Notes: a model not told the origin generated them from the letters alone. 15,298 nt of DNA from CAYPEK01 sp964409645 (GCA_964409645.1 CAYPEK010000103.1:1-15298), one strand, 5' to 3'. Counted from the stretch's first letter, positions 1 to 7,274 are shown. Numbers and translations: made by a program.

Positions 1-162
1 TGCGAAAACTGCAGGAACACAAAATACATACTTCGCAACAGTCTGATCGAACGCGAACTCGTTTACATCGGCCGCAGCCAGTTCTACATCAACACCGATC
101 TCTCCCTGCTGCGCTCCGGCCGCATTTCGCGGATCGTTTACCAATACACACTTCCGGGATAA
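1..162 (+). CDS. C-terminal fragment of an unrecognised protein
   Basis: An open frame runs from the first base of the window to a TAA at 160-162, giving 53 residues whose start lies outside the window. It begins with a Cys-x-x-Cys pair (CENC) and ends in a mixed hydrophobic/basic stretch containing RELVYIGRSQFYINTDLSLL. It stops 22 bases before the next plus-strand gene, so the two may be cotranscribed. Steady codon use up to the stop, and the gap that follows, support a real gene end. I do not recognise the family. The position just upstream of sugar and glycan genes hints at a related role, but that is only context. Confidence 0.55.
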   Translation, partial: CENCRNTKYILRNSLIERELVYIGRSQFYINTDLSLLRSGRISRIVYQYTLPG

Positions 163-184
163 ACCACTCAGAGGACACAGGCGG

Positions 185-1024
185 ATGCAGGAGAAAATAC
201 TTATCACCGGGGGCGGCGGCTTCGTCGCGCGCGAGACGGCGGAATGCCTCAACGGCAGGTTCGACATCGCCGCCGAGGATAAATCCGGCTGCGACGTGAC
301 CGACCCCGAGAGCCTGCGCCGCGCACTCGACAAACACCGGCCCGATATACTGATCCACCTCGCGGCATGGGTTGACAAAGCGCAATGCGAACGATTTCCC
401 GGCGCGGCGCGGCACGTCAACGCTGTCGGGGCCGAAAACACAGCCCGCGAATGCACCGCGGCAGGAGTAAGGGTTGTGTACGTAAGCACCGACTTCGTTT
501 TCGACGGCGCGCTGAACCGCCCTTACACCGAGAGCGACAAACCCAACCCGATCAACGTTTACGGCGCATCTAAACGGGAGGGCGAAATTGCCGTTGCGCA
601 ACTCGCGCCGGACTCGCTCATCGTCAGAACGTCGCGCCTGTTCGGGAAATACGGAAAAAGCTTCATATCCATACTCCCCGCACTGCTGAGAACCGAGAGG
701 CGGCTGCCAGTCGCGTCCGACATGGTGTCCGGCATAACGTACGCGCCGGATTTCGCGAAGGCGCTCGGCGCGCTCATCGAAGAAAAACAGAACGGCCTCT
801 TTCACGTAACGAACGCGGGCGAATGCACGATAGCGGATTTCGCGGGCGAGATCGCCGCCGCAACGAGCTCGAAAACCATCCTTGAACCCGTGCCTTGGAA
901 GACTCTGATGCCGGACGTCCCCGCCCCGCTTTACTGCGTGCTCGGCACGGAGCGGGCGCAAAGCGACGCCGCGCCGTTTCGGCACTGGCGCGACGCAATA
1001 AAAGATTTTCTCGGAGAATCATAA
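185..1024 (+). CDS. RmlD-like NAD(P)-dependent sugar-nucleotide reductase (extended SDR)
   Basis: The 279-residue protein looks like the dTDP-4-dehydrorhamnose reductase (RmlD) branch of extended short-chain dehydrogenases, cytoplasmic enzymes that reduce a keto group on a nucleotide-activated sugar. Visible signs are an N-terminal Rossmann strand with a glycine-rich cofactor loop (TGGGGFVA, residues 8-15), an HLAA segment at 58-61, the STDFVFDG block at 101-108 that is typical of RmlD, and the catalytic YGASK (Tyr126, Lys130). Length is close to the usual 280-300 residues. The ATG follows a purine-rich stretch. Its TAA touches the ATG of the glycosyltransferase gene, so the two are surely translated together, which suggests it supplies or edits a sugar for that enzyme. 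The exact sugar is unknown: true RmlD, or a relative acting on another nucleotide sugar, are both possible. Confidence 0.85.
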   Translation: MQEKILITGGGGFVARETAECLNGRFDIAAEDKSGCDVTDPESLRRALDKHRPDILIHLAAWVDKAQCERFPGAARHVNAVGAENTARECTAAGVRVVYVSTDFVFDGALNRPYTESDKPNPINVYGASKREGEIAVAQLAPDSLIVRTSRLFGKYGKSFISILPALLRTERRLPVASDMVSGITYAPDFAKALGALIEEKQNGLFHVTNAGECTIADFAGEIAAATSSKTILEPVPWKTLMPDVPAPLYCVLGTERAQSDAAPFRHWRDAIKDFLGES

Positions 1025-2101
1025 ATGTCCGACCGAAGGGTGCTCGTCATCCACAGCGATAAAGAGGACTTCACCGGCAGGGAGATAAACTGGCGCGGCC
1101 ACCGCTTCCGCTTTTCCCCTTTCGGCTACGAGGACTTCGTCGTGCATACGGGCAAATCCGAGACCGAATTTGAAATCTATCAATCCATTGTTGACCGCGT
1201 GAACGACCTCATCGACAGGGAAGCGGACATAGTCTGGTCGGAGAGCCCGGAAGCGCTCGTCGTATCCCACATCAGAAACCTTCAGGGCCGCCGCCCCGTT
1301 CCGTTCGTTATTCACGAGCAGGACAGGCTGATCAGAGTGCGCCGTGTTGCCGCATGGCTACGCAGCCGGGAAGGCTCCGATCCGCTTCCCGGTTTCCTCT
1401 CCAACCCTCGCCACTGCTGGATGCACATGACAAAATCGCAGCGCGACTTTTACATCGAAAACGGAATCCCCGCCGAACGCCTTTTCTATTTCGCCTGCTC
1501 GACCGCCGAGCTGCGCTTTGTCGCCCCGGCGGTTTTCGACGCCCTGAAACGAGAACCCGATCCCGCCGACCGACTGCCGGAAATCGCGGCCAAGGTGAAA
1601 GGCAAACCACTCGCCGCCGGCTCCAACCTGCGCGACTACGACACACTCGCCGCCGCCGCGGAGCTGCTCGACTTTCAGATTCACGTGCTCTGCGACCTGA
1701 AGCGCTACCCGCCGCGCGGCCCGAAGAACCTCGTCTGGCACGATTTCGTACCGGTCGGCGACTACATCCACGCGCTGCGTGCCGCGTCGATGGCAATCGT
1801 GGCCCTCAAGGACACCGACATCAGCGGCGGCGAGAATTCGACGACGTTCGCATGGTCGCTCGGCAAGCCCGTAATCGCGACCCGCGTCGAGGCGACTGTG
1901 GATTTCGCAACCGACGGTCACGATGCCATACTGGTCCCGCCGAACGACCCCGCCGCGCTCGCGGAAGCGATCAGGAAGCTGAAAAGCAACCCTAAGCTCG
2001 CCGCCGCAGTCGGCGAAAACGGCAGGACGACCGAAGCCGGCCTTTCCACCGTTTGTGAGTCGAACCTCGCCCTCGCCTTCGACATCGCTTTCAATGCTTA
2101 A
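1025..2101 (+). CDS. GT-B (GT4-like) glycosyltransferase
   Basis: A 358-residue soluble protein whose C-terminal half resembles the donor-binding domain of GT4-type glycosyltransferases. Segment 268-286 (GGENSTTFAWSLGKPVIAT) is the family's nucleotide-sugar loop, followed by a DGHDAILVPPNDPAALAEAI block (297-316) and a helix of the usual 'NPKLAAAVGENGR' kind. Family members transfer a sugar from a nucleotide donor to a glycan or lipid acceptor at the cytoplasmic face. The classic EX7E motif is incomplete: Glu270 is present, but the second acidic position is Ser278. The N-terminal acceptor half is not recognisable to me. The start codon abuts the stop of the reductase gene (zero-base spacing), so expression is coupled. 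Donor and acceptor are unknown; a surface polysaccharide or LPS outer-chain role is inferred from context. Confidence 0.8.
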   Translation: MSDRRVLVIHSDKEDFTGREINWRGHRFRFSPFGYEDFVVHTGKSETEFEIYQSIVDRVNDLIDREADIVWSESPEALVVSHIRNLQGRRPVPFVIHEQDRLIRVRRVAAWLRSREGSDPLPGFLSNPRHCWMHMTKSQRDFYIENGIPAERLFYFACSTAELRFVAPAVFDALKREPDPADRLPEIAAKVKGKPLAAGSNLRDYDTLAAAAELLDFQIHVLCDLKRYPPRGPKNLVWHDFVPVGDYIHALRAASMAIVALKDTDISGGENSTTFAWSLGKPVIATRVEATVDFATDGHDAILVPPNDPAALAEAIRKLKSNPKLAAAVGENGRTTEAGLSTVCESNLALAFDIAFNA

Positions 2102-2112
2102 CCCGTGCTTGC

Positions 2113-2134
2113 CTGTGTTAATCTGTGGTTCAAT
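2113..2134 (+). repeat. Short degenerate tandem motif (CTGTGTTAAT / CTGTGGTTCAAT)
   Basis: Two adjacent copies of a CTGTG-kTT-AAT unit lie just after the glycosyltransferase stop and before a hairpin. The first copy spans 2113-2122 and the second 2123-2134. The stretch is noncoding and differs in character from the flanking GC-rich DNA. From general knowledge, motifs of this sort are scattered as short intergenic repeats in many bacterial genomes; whether that holds in this genome cannot be seen from one window. Confidence 0.35.
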
Positions 2135-2140
2135 CTTTAA

Positions 2141-2167
2141 ACGAAAAGGCGGCCGTTTCCGGCCGCC
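2141..2167 (-). terminator. Rho-independent terminator after hpf
   Basis: A perfect 8-bp stem (GGCGGCCG at 2148-2155 pairing with CGGCCGCC at 2160-2167) closes a TTTC loop. Read on the minus strand the hairpin is followed by TTTTCGTTT, a usable U-tract, and it sits about 30 bases past the hpf stop codon. On the plus strand no T-run follows, so it fits the minus-strand operon best, although the strong stem between convergent genes may also slow plus-strand transcription. Confidence 0.75.
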
Positions 2168-2199
2168 CAGTTAAGTCGATTTCAAACAAACAATAACGC

Positions 2200-2772
2200 T
2201 TACTCAAATTCCGGCTCGATCAGTCCGAAATCGCCGTCGTTGCGCGAGTAAACCACGTTCAACTGGTCTGTTTCCGAGTTCAGGAACACATAGAACGCGT
2301 GGTTCAGCATCTCCATCTGGAGGCACGCCTCGTTCGCGGTCATCGGCTTCACGGCGAACTTTTTCACCTTTACGATCTCCGACTCGCGGGCCGGGGTGAT
2401 GCCGGCCGGTATATCGTCGTATTCCTCTGCAATTGCCATTTCCTTGCGCTTTGCGCCGCGGCCTTTGTCCACCAGTTTCTGTTTATACCTTCTGAGCTGC
2501 CTCTCGAGTTTCTCCGAGGCTATGTCGATCGAGGCGTACATGCTGATCGACGATTCCTCGCACCGGAAGATTATCCCGTTGGCGATCAGCGTAACTTCCA
2601 CCCGCTGCGTCTTCTCCGCGCTTTTGTTGTCCTGATACAGCAGTTCGATTTCGGCTTTCGTCAGTTTGTCGTAGTATTTTACAAGCCGTCCGATCTTGTC
2701 CTCGATGTACGCCCTGAGCGAATCGGTCACCTTGATATTGTTACCCTTGATCGTGATCTTCATTTTTTTCAT
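2200..2772 (-). CDS. hpf: Ribosome hibernation-promoting factor, long form
   Basis: The 190-residue protein is a long-type HPF (YfiA/RaiA superfamily). It binds the 30S subunit in stationary phase and, through its C-terminal domain, drives 100S ribosome dimers. Residues 5-100 form the ribosome-binding domain (KITIKGNNIKVTDSLRAYI, then RVEVTLIANG). A charged linker spans about 101-130. Residues 132-186 form the dimerisation domain with the family signatures FAVKPMTANEAC (139-150), HAFYVFLN (158-165) and VVYSRNDGDFGLI (173-185). The start at 2772 has AAGGGGGA seven bases upstream; a second ATG three codons later is the alternative. It is the last gene of the minus-strand operon, 51 bases after the permease gene, and is followed by a terminator. 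Placement next to lptB is familiar from Proteobacteria, but rpoN is absent here. Confidence 0.95.
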   Translation of the reverse strand: MKKMKITIKGNNIKVTDSLRAYIEDKIGRLVKYYDKLTKAEIELLYQDNKSAEKTQRVEVTLIANGIIFRCEESSISMYASIDIASEKLERQLRRYKQKLVDKGRGAKRKEMAIAEEYDDIPAGITPARESEIVKVKKFAVKPMTANEACLQMEMLNHAFYVFLNSETDQLNVVYSRNDGDFGLIEPEFE

Positions 2773-2823
2773 TTCGCGTCCCCCTTAAAACCGGCCGTTC
2801 AGCGCGCCCGCTACCGACCGGAG

Positions 2824-3912
2824 TTATTTCGATGCCTTGTAAGTCAGCCAGCCGCCGATCGTGACCAGTAGAATGTTCGGCAGCCAAGCCGCTATCGCCG
2901 GGTTCAGAAACGCCTGTCCGAGCCCGCGGAACAGCGCCTGCGATATGTAGTAAGCGAATATGATGATTACGCTGAGTCCGAATCCTACAGATGAACTGGC
3001 TCTCTGGGGCTTCAATCCTAGCGGCGCCGCTATCAATACGAAAGTAAAACTCGCAAACGGTATCGCTAATTTACTGTAAAAATCGAATTTTATTTTCCTC
3101 AGGTCTATCTCCGGAGCCCTCTGCTGCTCTAATATCCGGATCCTGTCTTTCAGTTCTCTGTAACTGTATTCGTTCGCTCGTGTTTTCGCTTTCGCCATCT
3201 CCTCCAGTTTCTGTTTAAATATTATATTCATCGTATCGAACTTTACAATGTTCTTCAGTTCCCCCGAGTCGTTATATAAGTATTGCGCGCCTCCCTTGAA
3301 CGCCCAGTAATTATTTTCCCACACCGCCTCTTTTGCAAATGTCTCCCGCCAGATTATTCCTTCTTTCATCTCGGTGTAACGTATGTCGTACAGGCGCTTG
3401 CCCTTCATTTCACGCGCGTAAATCTGGCTCCGTATCACGCCTCCGTCCCGGTCCGTCAGCTCGATGTTTTCCTGTTCCAGCCTCTCCCGACCCTTTTGCT
3501 TGATCTCCTCTATCAGTGCCTCGAACCGGTTGTTCGACATCGGAACCAGCTTATCGTTCAGTAGCACGGCCAGCATGCTCACAACGAGCCCGAATACCAT
3601 CACCGGCACCATCAGCCGGACGAAGCTGATCCCGCCCGCGCGGAACGCCGTAACTTCGAGATCGCTCGAAAAGCGGTTGAACCCGAGCAGCACGCAGAAC
3701 AGCGCCGACATCGGAAGAGTGTAGGATACGATCTCCGGCAGCTTCAACAGGAATATTTTCACAACCCAAATGAAGTCTGCATGATAATCCAGCGCTATCC
3801 GGATCATCTGATACAGCGCGCCGACGCCCAGAATCAGCGCCGTGAACGCCAACACCCCGAAGAAAAATATCGGGACTATTTCGAGATATATATGTCTGTC
3901 AACAAGCTTCAT
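2824..3912 (-). CDS. LptF/LptG family LPS export permease (YjgP/YjgQ)
   Basis: A 362-residue inner-membrane protein of the LptF/LptG family, the transmembrane half of the LptB2FG ABC transporter that extracts LPS from the inner membrane and passes it to the periplasmic bridge. Three N-terminal helices (roughly 13-35, 60-80, 98-120) carry the family motif SDLEVTAFRAGGIS (83-96). A periplasmic beta-rich domain spans about 125-265, and three C-terminal helices end near residue 358. Size and topology match the family. It lies 39 bases downstream of lptB. Complete systems need two permease subunits and only one is visible here, so the partner is probably encoded elsewhere, or the protein pairs with itself. 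The sequence does not let me say firmly whether it is LptF or LptG. Confidence 0.92.
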   Translation of the reverse strand: MKLVDRHIYLEIVPIFFFGVLAFTALILGVGALYQMIRIALDYHADFIWVVKIFLLKLPEIVSYTLPMSALFCVLLGFNRFSSDLEVTAFRAGGISFVRLMVPVMVFGLVVSMLAVLLNDKLVPMSNNRFEALIEEIKQKGRERLEQENIELTDRDGGVIRSQIYAREMKGKRLYDIRYTEMKEGIIWRETFAKEAVWENNYWAFKGGAQYLYNDSGELKNIVKFDTMNIIFKQKLEEMAKAKTRANEYSYRELKDRIRILEQQRAPEIDLRKIKFDFYSKLAIPFASFTFVLIAAPLGLKPQRASSSVGFGLSVIIIFAYYISQALFRGLGQAFLNPAIAAWLPNILLVTIGGWLTYKASK

Positions 3913-3951
3913 TATCCCGTTCCGTCAGCTTTCCAACCCGTTTCTCAGCCG

Positions 3952-4689
3952 TTAGCCTTCCGTGAACCCGAAGTCCATGCTGCCAAGATATTTCTTTCTC
4001 ACTTCGGGGTCGTTCGCGAGCACGCTCGACGTGCCCGACTTCAATATCTTCCCGTCATACATGATGTATGCATGGTCCGTGATCTCAAGAGTTTCCCGCA
4101 CGTTGTGGTCGGTAATCAGGATGCCCATGCCCTTGTCCCTGAGCTGCCGCATCAGTCCTTGCAGTTCCTGCACCGAGATCGGGTCGATCCCGGTGAACGG
4201 CTCATCGAGCAGCAGATACTTCGGTTCTGTCGTGAGCGCGCGCGCGATCTCGACCCGCCGCCGTTCGCCGCCGGAGAGCACGATCCCTTTTGATTTCCTG
4301 ATTTTCTCTATTGCGAACTCTTCGATAAGCTGATTCATTATTTCTTTTCGCCGCTTCCTCGTAAGCCTCTGGTTTTCGAGGATCAGCATCAGGTTTTCCT
4401 CGACCGTCAGCTTGCGGAAGATCGACGGTTCCTGCGGGAGGTAGCCGACACCGCGCCGCGAGCGCCGGTACATCGGCAGCTTCGTCACGTCCGTGCCGTT
4501 CAGGAAAATCTTTCCCGCATTCGGCGAGATGATGCCAGTAAGCATGTAGAAAGTTGTCGTCTTGCCGGCGCCGTTCGGCCCGAGCAGCCCAACAATCTCG
4601 CCGGGCTTGACCTCGAGCGAAACGTCATTTACTACCTTGCGGCTGCGGTATTTTTTTTCGAGCCCTTCGCCGCGAAGATGCATATCCAT
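3952..4689 (-). CDS. lptB: LPS export ABC transporter ATP-binding protein LptB
   Basis: A 245-residue ABC ATPase that powers LPS extraction together with LptF/LptG on the cytoplasmic side. Visible motifs are Walker A GPNGAGKTT (37-45), Q-loop GYLPQEPS (82-89), the ABC signature LSGGERRRVEIARAL (138-152), Walker B YLLLDEPF (158-165) and the switch His in ITDHNV (192-197). GYLPQEPSIFRKLTVEENL is typical of LptB rather than of branched amino-acid transporters. I place the start at 4689: an AAGGGGGA site lies eight bases upstream, and the codon overlaps the previous gene's stop in a TGATG junction. The frame stays open for 44 more codons upstream, but that extension overlaps the lptA-like gene and has no family match. 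A second in-frame ATG at 4683 is possible. Confidence 0.95.
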   Translation of the reverse strand: MDMHLRGEGLEKKYRSRKVVNDVSLEVKPGEIVGLLGPNGAGKTTTFYMLTGIISPNAGKIFLNGTDVTKLPMYRRSRRGVGYLPQEPSIFRKLTVEENLMLILENQRLTRKRRKEIMNQLIEEFAIEKIRKSKGIVLSGGERRRVEIARALTTEPKYLLLDEPFTGIDPISVQELQGLMRQLRDKGMGILITDHNVRETLEITDHAYIMYDGKILKSGTSSVLANDPEVRKKYLGSMDFGFTEG

Positions 4690-5663
4690 CAGGGCTTTCC
4701 CCCTTCGGAATTCTTCTTCTCCGACCCGTCCTTGGGCCGCAATTTTTCCTTGTCGATCTTTATGTTGCCCTGCACGGCCGAGGTCTTCATTGCCCGCTCG
4801 CCTTCCTTGTACCTCAGCCACACATGCTTCGATTTGAATTTGTCGCCGTTGTCCCGTTCGATCACAACATCGCCCCAGATGTCCGCTTCCTGTTTGCCGT
4901 AGTCAATGTCGATCCTGTCGGCGGAGAAAGAGATGTCGCGTATCTTTCCTTTTATGCCGCCGCCGAGCGCCGCCTTCTTGTCGCGCAGGTTGCCTTTCAG
5001 CGAATCCGCCGTTACCGCGCCTTCTTTGAACTCCATCAGCACCGTTTTCGACGCTTCAATGTCGCGCGTCTCCAGAGCGTAATAAACAGCGCCGGCGGTC
5101 ACAAAACCTTCGTCGATGTCGATCATCTGCTTTTTCTTTTCGCCGTCGGCGGCCTTCTTCGGCTCCTGCTTCGGCTTGAGATTCTTATAGTTTATCTTTA
5201 CCTCGCCCGCACTCTTCACCCAGCCGTTGTCTCCGTAGTCCGTCTCCACGCTTTCCGCGCCGATCTCGGTGTATAACTTATCGTCTTTCTGAACGAACTT
5301 GCAGCCGCCGGACAAGTCCGCGTGCTCCTTGTCGAAGTCGATCGTCGCCTTTGCCGCCTCCGCCGTGACGTCCTGCCCGAATACAACAGTTATCGGGCGG
5401 CCGGAAATATCTGCTATGTGCGTCTTATTGCTGAACTTCAGCCGCGCGGCGTTGACTTTTATGTCGCCGCATTCGAGGTTGACCGCCGTCGGAATGACGA
5501 ATTCTTCAGCCTCAAGGTCTATGTCCGTGCTCTCGGTGCTGATCGTCATATTCTCGCATTCGTTTTTCGCTTTCTTCTGCTGCGGAACAGCGGCTCCGCA
5601 AAAAAACAGTAAAACCGCGATCAGAGCAACCGGAACAGTGAGCGTGAATTTCTTTATGTTCAT
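4689..5663 (-). CDS. LptA/OstA-like periplasmic LPS transport protein
   Basis: A 324-residue exported protein. An N-terminal hydrophobic segment (about residues 9-26) with basic residues before it is a signal peptide; the Cys at 22 follows Phe, not Gly/Ala/Ser, so a lipoprotein is unlikely. The body is rich in short alternating beta strands with the OstA-type pattern (for example VNAARLKFSNKTHIADISG, later TADSLKGNLRDKKAALGGG and FSADRIDIDYGKQEADIWGD), the beta-jellyroll fold that carries LPS across the periplasm. It is nearly twice the length of classical LptA (about 185 residues) and seems to hold two strand-rich blocks joined by a Lys/Glu-rich linker near 168-180, so it may combine LptC- and LptA-like roles. 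Its start lies one base after the deoB stop and its stop overlaps the lptB start, showing tight coupling. Confidence 0.75.
   Translation of the reverse strand: MNIKKFTLTVPVALIAVLLFFCGAAVPQQKKAKNECENMTISTESTDIDLEAEEFVIPTAVNLECGDIKVNAARLKFSNKTHIADISGRPITVVFGQDVTAEAAKATIDFDKEHADLSGGCKFVQKDDKLYTEIGAESVETDYGDNGWVKSAGEVKINYKNLKPKQEPKKAADGEKKKQMIDIDEGFVTAGAVYYALETRDIEASKTVLMEFKEGAVTADSLKGNLRDKKAALGGGIKGKIRDISFSADRIDIDYGKQEADIWGDVVIERDNGDKFKSKHVWLRYKEGERAMKTSAVQGNIKIDKEKLRPKDGSEKKNSEGGKP
4698..4705 (-). promoter_or_regulatory. Ribosome binding site that fixes the lptB start
   Basis: On the minus strand AAGGGGGA lies eight bases before the ATG at 4689 and inside the 3' end of the upstream gene. This supports the TGATG-coupled start over the longer open frame. 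Confidence 0.7.
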
Positions 5664-5664
5664 A

Positions 5665-6858
5665 TTACCTTTTCATTTCCTCGTAAAAAGAATCCCCATC
5701 GAGCGCATTCGGGAATCCCATGAACTCCGCTACCGTCGCGCCTAGGTCCGCGAAAGACTTCCTCGTCCCGAGCGGGCGCGGCTTTCCCGCCGCGCCGCAA
5801 ACCGCCAAAAGCGGCGCATACTCCCTCGTGTGGTCGGTGCTCCGGCCGAATGTCGGATCACACCCGTGATCCGCGGTAATCGCGAGAAAATCGTCCCGAG
5901 AGACGAGCCCGATTATCTCCGGCAGAGCCGCGTCCGCCTCTTCGAGCGCCTTCCTAAAACCGGCCGTGTCCCGCCGGTGCCCGTATTCCTGATCGAAATC
6001 GATCAGATTAGCAAAGATAATCATTTTATTATCATTCGCCCTGTTTTCCAATAGAAGACGTTTTATGAGCGCAAGCCCCTCGGTGTTGGACTTCGTGTGC
6101 GTGCATTCGGTAAAGCCTCTGCCGCCGAAAAGATCGTCCACTTTCCCCACGCCGACCACCGCGATTCCCGCCTCGCGCGCTAGGTCGAGAAGCGTCGGAT
6201 ACGGCGGCGCGACCGAGAAATCCTTCCTTGCACGGATGCGCGCGAAAGCGCCCGGCACGCCCTCGAACGGCCGCGCGATCACCCTGTCGATACCGTACGG
6301 GTTGCCGTTCATTATTTCCTCTCGCACGATCCGGCATATCCCGTAAAGCTCGTCAACCGGCATCACATCCGTGTGCGCGGCGATCTGAAAAACACTGTCC
6401 GCCGATGTATAGACAATCGGGCGGCCCGTTCGGAGGTGTTCCGCGCCGAGTTCTTCTAAAATTGCGGTGCCGCTCGCCGGTTTGTTGCCGATCATTTCGC
6501 GGCCCGTTTTCGCGGCGAACGCGCGGACGATCTCCGGCGGGAAACCGTCGTGGTAGTATGCGGGCGGTATCGATCTCACTCGGCCCGCGAGTTCCCAGTG
6601 GCCGCTCGTCGAGTCCTTGCCGGCCGACAGTTCCGTCATTTTGCCGCAGAACGCTTCCGGCGAATCCGACGGCGGCACCCCTTCGATCTGGATGATGTTT
6701 CCGAGTCCGAGCCGCTGGAAATTCGGCAGGGCGAGGCCGCCCTCGTGCCGTGCGAGGTTGCCGAGCGTGTTCGCCCCCTCGTCGCCATACGACGCGGCGT
6801 CGGGCAGTTCCCCCGCGCCGACTCCATCCATAACTATTACAATCGCTTTTTCAGACAT
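5665..6858 (-). CDS. deoB: Phosphopentomutase
   Basis: A 397-residue enzyme of the alkaline-phosphatase superfamily that interconverts (deoxy)ribose 1-phosphate and 5-phosphate in nucleoside salvage in the cytoplasm. Diagnostic segments are the metal-binding VIVMDGVGAGELPDAASYGD (Asp11), ANTLGN (29-34), GKDSTSGHWE (80-89), IGNKPASGT, IVYTSADSVFQIAAH, THTKSNTEG, FDQEYGHRRD and the C-terminal ADHGCDPTFGRSTDHTREY. Length matches the family. The residue that is the phosphorylated Thr in the studied Bacillus enzyme (KDT) is Ser83 here. It heads the LPS-transport/hpf operon, with one base between its stop and the next start. xerD next to deoB is known in Firmicutes; here an AT-rich unit separates them. 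I see no clear Shine-Dalgarno sequence before the ATG. Confidence 0.95.
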   Translation of the reverse strand: MSEKAIVIVMDGVGAGELPDAASYGDEGANTLGNLARHEGGLALPNFQRLGLGNIIQIEGVPPSDSPEAFCGKMTELSAGKDSTSGHWELAGRVRSIPPAYYHDGFPPEIVRAFAAKTGREMIGNKPASGTAILEELGAEHLRTGRPIVYTSADSVFQIAAHTDVMPVDELYGICRIVREEIMNGNPYGIDRVIARPFEGVPGAFARIRARKDFSVAPPYPTLLDLAREAGIAVVGVGKVDDLFGGRGFTECTHTKSNTEGLALIKRLLLENRANDNKMIIFANLIDFDQEYGHRRDTAGFRKALEEADAALPEIIGLVSRDDFLAITADHGCDPTFGRSTDHTREYAPLLAVCGAAGKPRPLGTRKSFADLGATVAEFMGFPNALDGDSFYEEMKR

Positions 6859-6865
6859 AAAAACC

Positions 6866-6893
6866 GGCGGAAGGCAGTTGGGCAGAAGGCAGA
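6866..6893. repeat. Left inverted repeat made of degenerate GCAGAAG heptamers
   Basis: Heptamer-spaced units GCGGAAG, GCAGTTG, GCAGAAG and GCAGA lie between the deoB start and the four-helix-bundle gene. GGGCAGAAGGCAGA at 6880-6893 is repeated perfectly as its reverse complement at 7349-7362, and both outer ends read GGCGG going inward. Confidence 0.7.
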
Positions 6894-6902
6894 TGTGAAA
6901 AA

Positions 6903-7274
6903 CTACTTATCCAACGATTCGATCAGCCTATACATCATCCGTCCCAATATCTCTGTCTCCTTTGTTAACTTATCTCCAATTTCTTTTTCCATTAGACCTA
7001 AGTCCGTCGAAATCGATACTTGTGTCTCAAGTTCGGCGATAGATCCTAGCGATATTCTCAGGAAGCGAATATACTCATTTCTGTGATTTCTTCTGTAGCC
7101 CTCAGCTATATTTGAAGGGATTGAAACTGCTGCTCGTCTCATTTGAGAGACAAGACCAAATTGCTCGCTCCTTGGGAATCCTTCTGTCGCTTTGTAAATA
7201 TCTATGCTAAGCGCGTACCCTTTTTTGTAAACTTCTAAATCTTTATAACTGTTTATTTTTCCTTTTTCCTCCAA
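6903..7274 (-). CDS. Four-helix-bundle protein (23S rRNA intervening-sequence protein family)
   Basis: A 123-residue, highly helical protein of the 'four helix bundle / S23' family, first known from open frames in 23S rRNA intervening sequences and also found as many free-standing genomic copies. The conserved features are all present: SYKDLEVYKKGYALSIDIY (9-27), FPRSEQFGLVSQMRRAAVSI (33-52), the signature SNIAEGYRR (54-62), then EYIRFLRISLGSIAELETQV (67-86). The cellular role of these proteins is not established; relatives act as small nucleic-acid-binding helpers (for example Avd in retroelements), but no reverse transcriptase is visible here. The start at 7274 is TTG with GGGAG six bases upstream; a second GGAGG precedes an ATA at codon 7, which may be a decayed ATG. 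Base use is clearly AT-richer than both neighbours, and inverted repeats flank it, suggesting acquisition. Confidence 0.9.
   Translation of the reverse strand: MEEKGKINSYKDLEVYKKGYALSIDIYKATEGFPRSEQFGLVSQMRRAAVSIPSNIAEGYRRNHRNEYIRFLRISLGSIAELETQVSISTDLGLMEKEIGDKLTKETEILGRMMYRLIESLDK

Noticed and set aside
89..985. 298-residue minus-strand open frame
   Set aside because: It lies opposite the clear RmlD-like gene and has no recognisable domains; it is an antisense shadow of GC-rich codons.
4690..4821. 44-codon N-terminal extension of lptB
   Set aside because: It overlaps the lptA-like gene and lacks ABC-family content; the TGATG-coupled ATG with a good ribosome site explains the start.
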